A DNA stretch of 64,000 nt from Paracoccus caeni (GCF_016629665.1 NZ_JAEPRQ010000003.1:186001-250000), one strand, 5' to 3'; counted from the stretch's first letter, positions 6,898 to 16,696 are shown. The notes: a model not told the origin generated them from the sequence alone. Program-made: numbers and translations.

Positions 6898-9800
6898 ATG
6901 TCCGAAAAATCCCCCCGATTCATTCACCTTCGCACACATTCCGAGCATTCCTTGCTTGAAGGCGCGATCCCGGTGGGCAAGTTGCCCGCCCTTGCCGCAG
7001 ATGCCGGAATGCCCGCCGTGGCGCTGACCGACACCAATGCGATGTTTGCAGCGCTGGAATTCAGCGTGAAGGCGCAGGACAAGGGGGTGCAGCCCATCGT
7101 CGGCTGTCAGATGAGCCTTCAGGCCGATGCGACCGGGCCTGTCGTGCTTCTGGCGCAAAATCAGGCAGGCTGGCTGAATTTGATGGCGCTGTCGTCCTGC
7201 CTCTATCTGCGCAAGGATGGCAGCCTGCCGCATATCACCGTGGAGGAGCTGTGCGAGCGGGCCGAGGGGCTGATCTGCCTGACCGGCGGCGCGACCGGGC
7301 CATTGGGCCAGTTGGTCGCGCAGGGCCAGAAGGACAAGGCCAACGCGCTTGCCGACCGGCTGGCTGCGGCCTTTCCGACCCGGCTTTACGTCGAGTTGCA
7401 GCGCCATCCGGGCGAGAACGGGCAGTTGATGACCGCCGAGGCCGCGTCAGAGGAAGGGCTGATCGACCTGGCCTATACCAAGGCGCTGCCCCTGGTCGCG
7501 ACCAACGATGTCTATTTCCCCAAGCCCGATATGTTCGAGGCCCATGACGCGCTGATCTGCATCGCCGAAAAGGCCTATGTGGATCAATCGCAGCCACGTC
7601 GCCGGTTGACTCCGCAGCATTATTTCAAGTCGGCCGAGGAAATGGCGGTGCTTTTCGCCGATCTGCCCGAGGCTTTGGAAAACACCGTCGAGATCGCCCG
7701 CCGCTGCGCATTCGCGGTCAAGAAACACGCCCCGATCCTGCCGCGCTTTGCCGATGACGAGGTCGAGGAATTGCGCCGTCAGGCCCGCGCCGGGCTTGAG
7801 GAACGGCTGAAGGTCATCCCCCATTCGGTCAGCGTCGAGGAATATCACGCAAGGCTGGATTTCGAGCTTGGCATCATCGAGCAGATGGGCTTCCCCGGTT
7901 ACTTCCTGATCGTCGCCGATTTCATCAAATGGGCCAAGGATGAGGATATTCCGGTGGGTCCGGGCCGTGGTTCGGGCGCAGGCAGTCTTGTCGCCTATGC
8001 GCTGACCATCACCGACCTTGACCCTTTGCGTTATTCGCTGCTGTTCGAGCGGTTCCTGAACCCCGAGCGGGTCTCGATGCCGGATTTCGACATCGACTTC
8101 TGCATGGATCGCCGGGAAGAGGTGATCCGCTATGTGCAGGGCAAATACGGTGCCGACAAGGTCGGTCAGATCATCACCTTCGGTGCGCTTCTGTCCAAGG
8201 CGGCGGTGCGCGACGTGGGCCGGGTGTTGCAGATGCCGTTCGGGCAGGTGGACCGGCTGTCAAAGATGATCCCGGTCGAGGGGGTGAAGCCGGTCAGCGT
8301 CACCAAGGCCCGCGCCGATGAGCCGCGCCTGCGCGAGGCGGCGAAGGAAGAGGTGGTCAAGCGTCTGCTGGACTATGCCGAGCAATTGGAGGGGCTGTAT
8401 CGCAACGCCTCGACCCACGCGGCCGGGGTGGTGATCGGGGACAGGCCGCTGGACCGGCTTGTGCCGCTCTATCGCGATCCGGCCTCTGACATGCCCGCCA
8501 CGCAGTTCAACATGAAATGGGTGGAACAAGCCGGGCTGGTGAAGTTCGACTTCCTTGGCCTGAAGACGCTGACGGTGATTCAGAACGCGGTCGATCTGAT
8601 CAATGGCGGCGGTCGTCCGCTGCATGTCACCGCGGACGGCCGCACACTTTACGACCCGCCCGAGGGGGCCGAGAACCAGATCAACGCCATCCCGCTGGAC
8701 GACAAGCCCAGTTATGACCTTTTCGCCAGTGCCCGGACGGTCGCGGTGTTCCAGGTTGAAAGCTCGGGGATGATGGACGCGCTTCGGCGGATGCGACCCA
8801 CCTGTATCGAGGATATCGTGGCCTTGGTCGCGCTGTATCGTCCCGGCCCGATGGAGAATATTCCGACCTATTGCGACGTGAAGAACGGCGCGCGGGAACT
8901 GGAATCCATCCATCCCTCGATCGACCATATCCTTGCAGAGACGCAGGGCATCATCGTCTATCAGGAACAGGTGATGCAGATCGCGCAGGTCATGGCGGGC
9001 TACAGCCTTGGCGGCGCCGACCTGCTGCGTCGGGCGATGGGCAAGAAGATCGCCGCCGAAATGGCCAAGGAACGGCCGAAATTCGTCGACGGCTCGGTCG
9101 CGAATGGCGTCGATGCCAAGAAGGCGGGCGAGGTTTTCGACCTGCTGGAGAAATTCGCCAATTACGGCTTCAACAAATCCCACGCGGCGGCCTATGCCGT
9201 GGTCAGCTATCAGACCGCATGGTTGAAGGCGAACCACCCGGTCGAATTCATGGCCGCGGTGATGAACTGCGATATCCACCTGACCGACAAGCTGGCCGTC
9301 TATAAGCGCGAAGTGGACCGGATGGGGATCGAGATCGTGCCGCCCTGCGTCAACCGCTCGGCGCCGACCTTCACCGTCAGGGACGGGCGCATCCATTACG
9401 CGCTTGGAGCGCTGAAAGGCGTCGGGATCGAGGCGATGCGGCTGATCCACGAGGCGCGGGGCGACGTGGCCTTCCGCGACATCCACGACTTCGCCCGCCG
9501 CGTCGATATGAAGCGCGTCGGCAAGCGTCCGTTGGAGATGTTGGCCCGCGCCGGGGCCTTCGATCTGCTGGATGACAACCGCGCGCGGGTGTTGAAATCG
9601 CTGGATACTCTGGTCGCGTGGTCGGCTGCGGTGCAGGAGCAGGCGGCATCGTCGCAATCATCGCTGTTCGGCGGAGGCGAGGATCTGCCGCCGCCGCGCG
9701 CACCGATCGCGCAGGTCTGGCTGCCGACCGAGAAGCTGGGCGAGGAACACAAGGCCGTCGGCTTCTATCTGTCGGGGCATCCGCTGGACGACTATCTCCC

Positions 9801-10368
9801 GGCATTGCGCCGCAAGAAGGTGAAGACGCTGGCCGAGATTTGCGCCGAGGCCGAAGGCGGCCCGCTGGTCGCCAGCATCGCAGGCACGGTGGCCGCGCGG
9901 CAGGAACGCAAATCGGCCAAGGGCACGCCGTTTGCCTTTGTCAGCCTGTCCGATCCGACCGGGCTTTATGAGGTCACCGTCTTCTCGGACCTGCTGACCG
10001 CCGCGCGCGACCGGCTGGAACCGGGGCAGAATGTGGTCCTGCAAGTGAAGGTAGAACCCTCGGGCGATCAGGTGAAGATGCTGGCGAATTCAGTGGCTTC
10101 GCTGGAGGATGTGGTGGCGGATGCCGGCGCGGGCTGTCTGGCGGTCGAGTTGCAGGGCGCCGATACGATCCCGCGTCTGGCCGAGGTGCTGGTCCGGGTG
10201 CGCGACGAAATCCGGGTGCCGTCACGGTCGCGCGGCCCGGTGCTGCTGCGAATCCGTGAAGGCGATGAGGTGATCGAGATCGAGGTGGCGAATGATGCGC
10301 CGCTGACCACACCTGCGCGGCAGGCCCTGCGGGCGGTGCCAGGTGTGCTGGATGTGATCGAAGAGTGA
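6898..10368 (+). CDS. dnaE: DNA polymerase III alpha subunit
   Basis: Replicative polymerase of 1156 residues (E. coli DnaE is 1160). It opens with a PHP domain (FIHLRTHSEHSLLEGAI, about residues 1-280). The polymerase core carries GPGRGSGAGSLVAYAL and the catalytic PDFDIDFCMDRR aspartates. The helix-hairpin-helix region is followed by an OB fold near residues 960-1070 (TVAARQERKSAKGTPFAFV). The ATG at 6898 is chosen because homology starts at SEKSPRFIHLRTHSEH; the frame stays open upstream to 6853. It is followed by a stem-bearing repeat element, with ruvC 161 bases downstream. Confidence 0.97.
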   Translation: MSEKSPRFIHLRTHSEHSLLEGAIPVGKLPALAADAGMPAVALTDTNAMFAALEFSVKAQDKGVQPIVGCQMSLQADATGPVVLLAQNQAGWLNLMALSSCLYLRKDGSLPHITVEELCERAEGLICLTGGATGPLGQLVAQGQKDKANALADRLAAAFPTRLYVELQRHPGENGQLMTAEAASEEGLIDLAYTKALPLVATNDVYFPKPDMFEAHDALICIAEKAYVDQSQPRRRLTPQHYFKSAEEMAVLFADLPEALENTVEIARRCAFAVKKHAPILPRFADDEVEELRRQARAGLEERLKVIPHSVSVEEYHARLDFELGIIEQMGFPGYFLIVADFIKWAKDEDIPVGPGRGSGAGSLVAYALTITDLDPLRYSLLFERFLNPERVSMPDFDIDFCMDRREEVIRYVQGKYGADKVGQIITFGALLSKAAVRDVGRVLQMPFGQVDRLSKMIPVEGVKPVSVTKARADEPRLREAAKEEVVKRLLDYAEQLEGLYRNASTHAAGVVIGDRPLDRLVPLYRDPASDMPATQFNMKWVEQAGLVKFDFLGLKTLTVIQNAVDLINGGGRPLHVTADGRTLYDPPEGAENQINAIPLDDKPSYDLFASARTVAVFQVESSGMMDALRRMRPTCIEDIVALVALYRPGPMENIPTYCDVKNGARELESIHPSIDHILAETQGIIVYQEQVMQIAQVMAGYSLGGADLLRRAMGKKIAAEMAKERPKFVDGSVANGVDAKKAGEVFDLLEKFANYGFNKSHAAAYAVVSYQTAWLKANHPVEFMAAVMNCDIHLTDKLAVYKREVDRMGIEIVPPCVNRSAPTFTVRDGRIHYALGALKGVGIEAMRLIHEARGDVAFRDIHDFARRVDMKRVGKRPLEMLARAGAFDLLDDNRARVLKSLDTLVAWSAAVQEQAASSQSSLFGGGEDLPPPRAPIAQVWLPTEKLGEEHKAVGFYLSGHPLDDYLPALRRKKVKTLAEICAEAEGGPLVASIAGTVAARQERKSAKGTPFAFVSLSDPTGLYEVTVFSDLLTAARDRLEPGQNVVLQVKVEPSGDQVKMLANSVASLEDVVADAGAGCLAVELQGADTIPRLAEVLVRVRDEIRVPSRSRGPVLLRIREGDEVIEIEVANDAPLTTPARQALRAVPGVLDVIEE

Positions 10369-10384
10369 TTGCGTCCCGCGATGG

Positions 10385-10425
10385 CCGGGGGAGCTTCGCG
10401 CCCCCCGGACCCCCTGCGGAACGGC
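10385..10425 (+). repeat. Structured 3'-end element, short copy D (after dnaE)
   Basis: CCGGGGG (10385-10391) pairs with CCCCCGG (10402-10408) seventeen bases after the dnaE stop, followed by ACCCCCTGCGGAACG. The stem and the CCCCC-TG-CGGA tail match the other copies, but the ATATTT and CCAAGG parts are missing. It may terminate dnaE transcription. Confidence 0.55.
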
Positions 10426-10529
10426 ACGGCGCGCTTGGCGGTGGCATTGATAAGAGAGGGATTTGCAATCTGCTCTAGGCGATGTTCGCGTTTCGTGCTA
10501 ATCCGTTCAAAAAGCATAAAGGGGCAGGC

Positions 10530-11045
10530 ATGCGGGTTCTTGGGATCGATCCCGGTTTGAGAAATACCGGCTGGGGCGTCATCTTCGTTGACGGTCCGCG
10601 ACTGCGGCATATCGCCAATGGCGTGATCAAGACCGCTGCCGACAGCGCCACCCCTGATCTGGCGCAGCGTCTGGCCGAGCTTTATCGCGGCCTCACCGCC
10701 GTCATTACCGCCTATGCGCCCGATTTGGCTGCGGTCGAGCAAACCTTCGTCAACAAGGATGCGGTTGGCACGCTGAAGCTGGGGCAGGCAAGGGGGATTG
10801 CGCTGCTGGCGCCGGCTCTGGTCGGGGTGCCGGTCGGGGAATATGCGCCGAATGCGGTGAAAAAGACTGTCGTGGGCGTCGGTCATGCGGGAAAGGAACA
10901 GGTGCAGCACATGGTTCGCGTTCAATTGCCCGGTGTCCGCTTTGAAAGCCCCGATGCCGCAGATGCCTTGGCCATCGCCATCTGCCACGCCCATCACATG
11001 CAGGGCCGCGCCCTTCGTGAAGTTCTGCCCAAAGGTGCCGCATGA
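10530..11045 (+). CDS. ruvC: Holliday junction resolvase RuvC
   Basis: Endonuclease that cuts Holliday junctions symmetrically after RuvAB branch migration. The 171 residues begin [16 protein letters not shown], giving the first catalytic Asp, followed by [21 protein letters not shown] with the next acidic residue, and [16 protein letters not shown] with the C-terminal Asp pair. Length equals the E. coli protein (173). The ATG at 10530 follows GGGGCAGGC; an in-frame ATG at 10482 would add 16 residues without homology. The gene overlaps ruvA by ATGA, forming the usual ruvCA pair. Confidence 0.96.
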   Translation: MRVLGIDPGLRNTGWGVIFVDGPRLRHIANGVIKTAADSATPDLAQRLAELYRGLTAVITAYAPDLAAVEQTFVNKDAVGTLKLGQARGIALLAPALVGVPVGEYAPNAVKKTVVGVGHAGKEQVQHMVRVQLPGVRFESPDAADALAIAICHAHHMQGRALREVLPKGAA

Positions 11046-11710
11046 TCGGGCGGATCGCCGGGGTCATCCTGCACCGGGCGCGGGATCAGGTGCTGATCGA
11101 CGTGCGCGGCGTCGGCTATATCATCCATGTCAGCGAACGGACGGCGGCAAGCCTGCCCCCGGTCGGACAGGCGGCGGCGCTTTATACCGACCTGCTTGTG
11201 CGCGAGGATTTGCTGCAGCTTTTCGGCTTCCCGACCATGCTGGAGAAGGAATGGCACCGGCTGCTGACCAGCGTGCAGGGCGTGGGGGCCAAGGTGTCGC
11301 TGGCGGTTCTTGGCACGCTGGGCACCGATGGGCTGAGCCGGGCGATTGCGCTTGGTGACTGGTCGGCGGTGCGCAAGGCACAGGGCGTCGGGCCGAAACT
11401 GGCGCAGCGGATCGTGCTGGAGCTGAAGGACAAGGCGCCGGGCATCATGGCGCTTGGCGGCGATCTGACCGTCGATGCAGGCGATGTCGCGCTGGTCGAG
11501 ACGGATGCGGTCTCCACCCCGGTCGCCGCGAAGCCGCGCACAGCGCCATCGGCACAAGCCACCTCCGAGTCGCTTTCGGCATTGGTCAATCTGGGCTATG
11601 GCCATTCCGAGGCTGCTGCTGCTGTGGCCGAGGCGCAGGCACGGGAACCCGAGGCGGCAACGGCGGCGTTGATCCGTGCAGCGCTCAGGTCACTGGCGCC
11701 GAAAGAGTAG
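11042..11710 (+). CDS. ruvA: Holliday junction branch migration protein RuvA
   Basis: DNA-binding tetramer that loads RuvB on Holliday junctions. It has 222 residues: an OB fold at the N-terminus ([26 protein letters not shown]), helix-hairpin-helix motifs ([18 protein letters not shown] and [19 protein letters not shown]), an Ala/Pro-rich linker, and a C-terminal domain III ([15 protein letters not shown]) that contacts RuvB. The start overlaps ruvC by ATGA. htpX follows after 19 bases and then ruvB. Confidence 0.96.
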   Translation: MIGRIAGVILHRARDQVLIDVRGVGYIIHVSERTAASLPPVGQAAALYTDLLVREDLLQLFGFPTMLEKEWHRLLTSVQGVGAKVSLAVLGTLGTDGLSRAIALGDWSAVRKAQGVGPKLAQRIVLELKDKAPGIMALGGDLTVDAGDVALVETDAVSTPVAAKPRTAPSAQATSESLSALVNLGYGHSEAAAAVAEAQAREPEAATAALIRAALRSLAPKE

Positions 11711-11729
11711 TTGGTCGGGATCGGAAAAA

Positions 11730-12566
11730 ATGGCAGGGAACGCGAAAGTCTTTGTGTTGATGGCAGGCCTCACCGCGCTGGTGATGGGGCTGGGCTGGAT
11801 GATGGGCGGATCGGGCGGGGCGATGATCGCGCTGCTGATCGCCGGCGGCATGAACTTTTTCGCGTGGTGGAACAGCGACAAAATGGTGCTGCGTCAGCAA
11901 GGCGCGGCTGAACTAAGCCCGCAACAGGGCGGTGATCTTTACGCGCTGACCGCAGGGTTGGCCGAAAGGGCCGGGCTGCCGATGCCGAAGCTGTATCTGC
12001 TGCCGACCGAGCAGCCCAACGCCTTTGCCACCGGCCGCAATCCCGAAAATGCCGCCGTGGCGGTGACGCAAGGGCTGCTGAACGGGTTGAGCCGCGAAGA
12101 GGTCGCGGGCGTGATCGCGCATGAACTGGCCCATATCAAATACCGCGATACGCTGACGATGACCGTCACGGCGACGATGGCCGGGGCGATTGCGATGATG
12201 GGCAACATGCTGCTGTTCACCGGCGGTCGCAGCGACCGGGGTGGCGGCATTGGCGCGATCCTTGCGATGGTGCTGGCGCCGATTGCGGCGATGATGGTGC
12301 AGATGGCGATCTCTCGCGCCCGCGAATACGAGGCTGATGCGGAAGGCGCGCGGATCTCGGGACAGCCGCTGGCGCTGGCCTCGGCCTTGTCGCGGATCGC
12401 ACAGATGGCCGGGCGCACGGTGAATGTCCCGGCTGAAAAGAACCCGGCTTCGGCGGCGATGTTCATCATCAACCCGCTGCATGCGATGCGGGTGGACCGC
12501 ATGTTCGCCACCCATCCCCCGACCGAAGAACGTATCGCCCGCCTGCGCGCCATGGCCCGCCGATGA
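11730..12566 (+). CDS. htpX: Membrane zinc metalloprotease HtpX
   Basis: Membrane-bound M48 protease involved in quality control of inner-membrane proteins together with FtsH. It has 278 residues. Two N-terminal hydrophobic segments (about 5-45) precede the zinc motif HELAH (H131, E132, H135) in [16 protein letters not shown]. Further membrane segments lie around residues 145-195, and a downstream EYEADAEGA supplies the third ligand. The ATG at 11730 follows GGAAAAA and matches the family start. It sits between ruvA and ruvB and overlaps ruvB by ATGA, so it is translated with the recombination genes; no functional link between them is established. Confidence 0.95.
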   Translation: MAGNAKVFVLMAGLTALVMGLGWMMGGSGGAMIALLIAGGMNFFAWWNSDKMVLRQQGAAELSPQQGGDLYALTAGLAERAGLPMPKLYLLPTEQPNAFATGRNPENAAVAVTQGLLNGLSREEVAGVIAHELAHIKYRDTLTMTVTATMAGAIAMMGNMLLFTGGRSDRGGGIGAILAMVLAPIAAMMVQMAISRAREYEADAEGARISGQPLALASALSRIAQMAGRTVNVPAEKNPASAAMFIINPLHAMRVDRMFATHPPTEERIARLRAMARR

Positions 12567-13591
12567 TCCAGCCCGATCCGAACCTGCGCCCCGAAAAGCT
12601 GGAGGACGAGACCGAGGATCGCGCCCTGCGCCCGCAGGCGCTGTCCGAATTCGTCGGTCAGGCTGAGGCGCGGGCGAACCTGAAAGTGTTCATCGAAAGC
12701 GCCCGGATGCGCGGCAAGGCGATGGATCACACGCTGTTCTTCGGCCCGCCCGGTCTGGGCAAGACCACGCTGGCCCAGATCATGGCGCGGGAACTGGGGG
12801 TGAACTTCCGCATGACCTCTGGCCCGGTTCTGGCGCGGGCGGGCGATCTGGCGGCGATCCTGACCAATCTGGAAGCGCGCGATGTGCTGTTCATCGACGA
12901 AATTCACCGGATGAACCCGGCGGTCGAAGAGATCCTTTATCCGGCGATGGAGGATTTTGAACTTGATCTGGTGATCGGCGAAGGCCCGGCGGCGCGGACG
13001 GTGCGGATCGAGTTGCAGCCCTTCACCCTTGTCGGCGCGACCACCCGACTGGGGCTGCTGACGACACCTTTGCGCGACCGTTTCGGCATCCCGACCCGGT
13101 TGCAATTCTATGAAATCCCCGAGCTTGACCTGATCGTCCAGCGTGGCGCGCGGATGATGGGGATCAGTGCCGATCCTGATGGCACGCTGGAAATCGCCCG
13201 CCGCGCGCGGGGCACGCCCCGGATCGCCGGGCGGCTTTTGCGTCGGGTGATCGATTTTGCGCTGGTCGAAGGCGATGGCCGCCTGACCCGCGCGATTGCC
13301 GACATCGCCCTGACCCGGCTGGGGGTCGATCATCTGGGGCTGGACGGCGCCGATCGGCGCTACCTGACTTTGATGGCCGAGCATTATGGCGGCGGCCCGG
13401 TCGGGGTCGAAACGCTGTCCGCTGCGCTGTCAGAAAGCCGCGATGCCATCGAAGAGGTGATCGAGCCCTATCTGCTGCAACAGGGGCTGATCGCGCGGAC
13501 ACCGCGCGGTCGCCAGCTTGCGCCAAGGGCGTGGCAGCATCTTGGATTGGCGGCCCCGGTGACGCCGGGTCAGTCCGACCTGTTCGAGTAA
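12563..13591 (+). CDS. ruvB: Holliday junction branch migration helicase RuvB
   Basis: AAA+ motor that drives branch migration with RuvA. The 342 residues show the typical opening [21 protein letters not shown], Walker [13 protein letters not shown], Walker [11 protein letters not shown], sensor 1 [19 protein letters not shown] with the arginine finger, and a C-terminal winged helix ([17 protein letters not shown]). Length matches the family (about 336-345). The start overlaps htpX by ATGA, closing the ruvC-ruvA-htpX-ruvB operon. The next gene starts 116 bases later. Confidence 0.97.
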   Translation: MIQPDPNLRPEKLEDETEDRALRPQALSEFVGQAEARANLKVFIESARMRGKAMDHTLFFGPPGLGKTTLAQIMARELGVNFRMTSGPVLARAGDLAAILTNLEARDVLFIDEIHRMNPAVEEILYPAMEDFELDLVIGEGPAARTVRIELQPFTLVGATTRLGLLTTPLRDRFGIPTRLQFYEIPELDLIVQRGARMMGISADPDGTLEIARRARGTPRIAGRLLRRVIDFALVEGDGRLTRAIADIALTRLGVDHLGLDGADRRYLTLMAEHYGGGPVGVETLSAALSESRDAIEEVIEPYLLQQGLIARTPRGRQLAPRAWQHLGLAAPVTPGQSDLFE

Positions 13592-13707
13592 GTTGACGCA
13601 GGAGAAGGCTGGAAACGGGTGCGCGCTTTGATCGCCGCCGTCAGCCTGCGCTTCACATTTGCCCCGCTTGCGCCTATGACGCGCGCAACCCCCATTCGGA
13701 GCAAGTG

Positions 13708-14496
13708 ATGGCAAGCGCCAATCTCAACATCATGATCAAAGCGGCCCGCAAGGCCGGGCGCAGCCTCGTCAAGGATTTCCGCGAGGTCGAGAACCTTCAG
13801 GTCAGCGTCAAAGGCGCGGGCGATTTCGTCAGCAAGGCCGACCGCGAAGCCGAGCGGATCATCAAGGAAGAACTGCGCGGCGCGCGGCCGAATTATGGTT
13901 GGCTGGGTGAGGAAACCGGCGAGGAGGCTGGGGAAGATCCCACCCGCCGCTGGATCGTCGATCCGCTGGACGGGACCACGAACTTTCTGCACGGCCTCCC
14001 GCATTGGGCGGTCAGTATTGGGTTGGAACATAAGGGCGAAATCGTCGCCGCGGTGATCTTTGACGCAGCAAAGGATGAGCTTTTCGTGGCCGAGAAGGGC
14101 GGCGGGGCGTTCATGAACGATCAGCGTCTGCGCGTCTCGGGGCGTCGGCAGCTTGGCGATTCGCTGTTTGCGACGGGCATTCCCTTTGCCGGTCGCGGAC
14201 CCTTGCCAGCCGCCTTGCAGGATCTGGCGCGGCTGATGCCGTTGACCGCTGGCGTGCGCCGGTTGGGCGCAGCGTCGCTGGATTTGGCCTATGTCGCGGC
14301 GGGTCGCTATGACGGCTATTGGGAGCGCGGAAACCAGCCTTGGGACGTGGCCGCAGGGATCCTGATGGTGCGCGAGGCCGGGGGCTTCGTCGAGGGGATT
14401 CGCGACGGTGACGATCCGCTGGAATCAGGGCGGATGATCGCTGCGAATGCCCAGATTTTCGAGCCCTTTGCCAAAGTGATCCGTAGTCGCGACTGA
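13708..14496 (+). CDS. Inositol monophosphatase family protein (SuhB/CysQ-like)
   Basis: Mg2+-dependent phosphomonoesterase of 262 residues. It carries the family metal-binding motifs: a GDFVSKADREAE stretch, the LGEETGEE acidic site, WIVDPLDGTTNFLHGLPHW (signature 1, near residues 85-105) and WERGNQPWDVAAGILMVREAGG (signature 2). The substrate may be inositol-1-phosphate or a related phosphate; alphaproteobacterial members are usually called SuhB. ATG 13708 is preferred over the GTG at 13705 because GGAG (13698-13701) is well placed. It is probably in its own unit after ruvB. Confidence 0.92.
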   Translation: MASANLNIMIKAARKAGRSLVKDFREVENLQVSVKGAGDFVSKADREAERIIKEELRGARPNYGWLGEETGEEAGEDPTRRWIVDPLDGTTNFLHGLPHWAVSIGLEHKGEIVAAVIFDAAKDELFVAEKGGGAFMNDQRLRVSGRRQLGDSLFATGIPFAGRGPLPAALQDLARLMPLTAGVRRLGAASLDLAYVAAGRYDGYWERGNQPWDVAAGILMVREAGGFVEGIRDGDDPLESGRMIAANAQIFEPFAKVIRSRD

Positions 14497-14527
14497 GCCT
14501 GAAGACGTCGCGCCCTGCGTGACAGCA

Positions 14528-14544
14528 CTTGCATTATCTGCAAG
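14528..14544. terminator. Small inverted repeat after the inositol phosphatase gene
   Basis: CTTGCA (14528-14533) and TGCAAG (14539-14544) form a 6-bp stem with a 5-base loop, 32 bases after the upstream stop and 64 bases before the next start. There is no T-tract, so it could be a weak terminator or a protein-binding site. The direct strings TTGACTTGACC just downstream could hold a -35 element of the next gene. Confidence 0.35.
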
Positions 14545-14607
14545 GCTGGCTTGACTTGACCTTGCGCCGATGCGGGCGCATGGGCGGGGAAGTTTCGGGA
14601 CGCGATC

Positions 14608-15573
14608 ATGTCAGACAATAAGAACGACCAGCCTTATGCCGCCTCGGCAGCGGCCGCAGCGGCGGTGTCTCCGGTGCCGCCCGTTACGCCAGTCACCCCC
14701 TCGATGCCGCGCGACCGGACGGGGCTGGCGATTGCGCTGATGTGTCTGGTCAGCTTCATTTTCGCATTGCAGGACGGTTTCTCGCGCGTGCTGGGCGCGG
14801 CCTATCCGCCGATGGTGGTGGTGATGATCCGTTATTGGGTCTTTGCCGCCTTCGCGATTGCGCTGGTCGCACGACAGCCGAGCGGGCTGAAACGCGCCGT
14901 CAGGACCAAGAGACCGCTGACCCAAATCGCACGCGGCGTCATTCTGGTCCTCGAAACCGTCATCATGGTCGAGGCTTTCGTGCGCCTTGGTCTGGTCGAG
15001 ACGCATGCTGTCTTCATCGTCTATCCCCTTCTGGTTGCTGCACTTTCCGGGCCGATACTGGGCGAACGGGTTGGCTGGCGGCGGTGGACCGCGATCGGGA
15101 TCGGCTTTGTCGGGGTGATCTTCGTGCTCAATCCGGGCGGCGGAGTCATGCGGTGGGAGGCGTTGTTGCCCTTCGTCTCGGCATTGCTGTTCGCACTTTA
15201 CGGACTGCTGACGCGGCATGTGTCGCGGGACGATCCGACCTCGGTCAGCTTCTTCTGGACGGCGGTTGCTGGTGCGACGGCGATCACCATTCTGGGCATT
15301 CGGGAATGGGTCTGGCTGGCGCCGATGGACTGGATCTGGATGGGGATGCTGTGTGTGCTGGGCATGACCTCGCACTATCTGCTGATCCGCGCTTATGAGC
15401 TGGCCGAAGCGTCGATCCTGCAACCCTTTGCCTATACGCAGCTTGTCTGGGTCAGCTTTATCGGCGTGCTGCTGTTCGATGAGGTGCTGCGGCCGAATGT
15501 CGTGATCGGGGCGGTGATCGTGGTCATGGCCGGGCTGTTCACATTGTGGCGGGCACGGGTGAAAGCCGCCTGA
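14608..15573 (+). CDS. EamA/DMT-family transporter with proline/alanine-rich N-terminus
   Basis: Inner-membrane drug/metabolite transporter of 321 residues with about ten hydrophobic segments arranged as two EamA repeats (from residue 35 and from about 180). The first 30 residues are an unusual cytoplasmic Ala/Pro/Val-rich leader (runs of A, then PVPPVTPVTP). It contains LGVETHAVFIVYPLLVAALSG-type and LGERVGWRRW blocks seen in S-adenosylmethionine or amino-acid-metabolite exporters of this superfamily; the cargo is unknown. It is unrelated at close range to the convergent EamA gene at 15743-16606. Confidence 0.85.
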   Translation: MSDNKNDQPYAASAAAAAAVSPVPPVTPVTPSMPRDRTGLAIALMCLVSFIFALQDGFSRVLGAAYPPMVVVMIRYWVFAAFAIALVARQPSGLKRAVRTKRPLTQIARGVILVLETVIMVEAFVRLGLVETHAVFIVYPLLVAALSGPILGERVGWRRWTAIGIGFVGVIFVLNPGGGVMRWEALLPFVSALLFALYGLLTRHVSRDDPTSVSFFWTAVAGATAITILGIREWVWLAPMDWIWMGMLCVLGMTSHYLLIRAYELAEASILQPFAYTQLVWVSFIGVLLFDEVLRPNVVIGAVIVVMAGLFTLWRARVKAA

Positions 15574-15742
15574 CGCAACGGGTTGCGGGCGTTGCAAACG
15601 GTATTTGTGCAACGGAGAAACCGGGAGCGCAGGAAAACCAGCAAATGCTGGGGTTTTGGTTGCACAGGGCGTGCACCGCGTAAGCACCGGGCGTGCACAG
15701 GCTGTACACAGCTTGCGAACGGTGGGTGTTGCGCACACGTCT
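15574..15742. repeat. Convergent intergenic region with GTGCAC repeats
   Basis: No gene is seen here. The segment between two convergent EamA genes holds two direct copies of GGGCGTGCAC (15667-15676 and 15689-15698), two GTGCAC palindromes inside them, related strings GGGCGTTGCA and TTGTGCAAC, and a TGTACA palindrome (about 15703-15708). No T-tracted hairpin is obvious. Confidence 0.4.
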
Positions 15743-16606
15743 TCAGGCATAGCGTCGGGCCATGGCGACGCAGGCGACAACCACCAGTGTCATCGCAATC
15801 ATGGTCGGGGCGACAGGCTCTTTCAACAGAAGGGCGGCCAGCGACAGGCCAAAAAAGGGCTGCAAAAGCTGCAACTGGCTGACCCCGGTGATGCCGCCCA
15901 AGACGAGGCCGCGATACCAGAAGACAAACCCCACCAGCATGCTGAAAACCGAGACATAGCCGAGGCTCAGCCATTCGGACAGCGAGACCCTCGCAAGGCC
16001 GGTAGGCCATGTCATCAGCATCGCCGGAAGCATCACCGGGACAGAGATGAGCAGCGCCCACGATATGACCTGCCAGCCACCAAGTCGTCGGGACAGAACC
16101 GCACCCTCAGCATAACCAAGACCGCAGACGATGATTGCTGCGATCATCAGGGAATCGCCGGAGAAGTTGCCGCCATTGCTTTGGGAGAGAGCGAAGAATG
16201 CGACCGCAAGAGCCCCAACGCCGGAGAACAACCAGAAGGCCGGATGCGGGCGCGCCGCGCCGCGGAGCACGCCGAACAGGGCTGTCGCCAGTGGCAGCAG
16301 GCCGACAAAGACGATCGAATGCGCCGAAGTAATGTGCTGAAGCGCCAGAGCGGTTAGCAGGGGAAAACCGATGACGACCCCGGCAGCCACTATGAGGAGC
16401 GAGCCTAGGTCGGACAACGTTGGTGGTCTTTGGCGGAGCAGAAGAAGCAGTAGGGATCCCAGCAGAGCTGCGATCACGGCACGGGTCGAGGTCAGGAAGA
16501 ACGGGCTGAAGCCGCCGACTGCGATGCGGGTCGCGGGCAGAGAGCCGCTGAAGATGACGACTCCGATCAGGCCGTTAAGCCAGCCAGCCGTGTTCCGATC
16601 CATCAT
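15743..16606 (-). CDS. EamA/DMT-family exporter divergent from a MocR regulator
   Basis: A 287-residue inner-membrane transporter with about ten hydrophobic segments in two EamA repeats: WLNGLIGVVIFSGSLPATRI near the start, and FVFWYRGLVLGGITGVSQLQ and LLLKEPVAPTMIAMTLVV in the second half. The start is one of two adjacent ATGs (16606 or 16603) preceded on the minus strand by GGAAGC. It is divergent from a MocR/GntR-aminotransferase regulator at 16724 with an inverted repeat between them; this pairing is common for amino-acid or pyridoxal-related exporters, so its cargo may be an amine or amino acid. Confidence 0.88.
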   Translation of the reverse strand: MMDRNTAGWLNGLIGVVIFSGSLPATRIAVGGFSPFFLTSTRAVIAALLGSLLLLLLRQRPPTLSDLGSLLIVAAGVVIGFPLLTALALQHITSAHSIVFVGLLPLATALFGVLRGAARPHPAFWLFSGVGALAVAFFALSQSNGGNFSGDSLMIAAIIVCGLGYAEGAVLSRRLGGWQVISWALLISVPVMLPAMLMTWPTGLARVSLSEWLSLGYVSVFSMLVGFVFWYRGLVLGGITGVSQLQLLQPFFGLSLAALLLKEPVAPTMIAMTLVVVACVAMARRYA

Positions 16607-16649
16607 CGCGCTTCCTTAGTATGGCGGCTTTGCGGATAGACTTTCGCGA

Positions 16650-16679
16650 TTGGTTTAGGCAGGCACAGTGCAATACAAT
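16650..16679 (+). promoter_or_regulatory. Candidate promoter of the MocR-type regulator
   Basis: TTGGTT (16650-16655) and TACAAT (16674-16679) are separated by 18 bases and lie 45 bases before the regulator ATG. The -10 hexamer overlaps the left arm of the inverted repeat 16671-16696, which would allow autoregulation. This is prediction by inspection only. Confidence 0.4.
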
Positions 16680-16696
16680 CTAGACAAACTGTATTG
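16671..16696. promoter_or_regulatory. Inverted-repeat operator between EamA exporter and MocR regulator
   Basis: Perfect 7-bp arms CAATACA (16671-16677) and TGTATTG (16690-16696) are separated by 12 bases in the 117-base divergent region. Position and symmetry fit the binding site of the adjacent regulator controlling both genes. MocR proteins such as GabR and PdxR are known to bind repeats in such shared intergenic regions. Confidence 0.6.
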
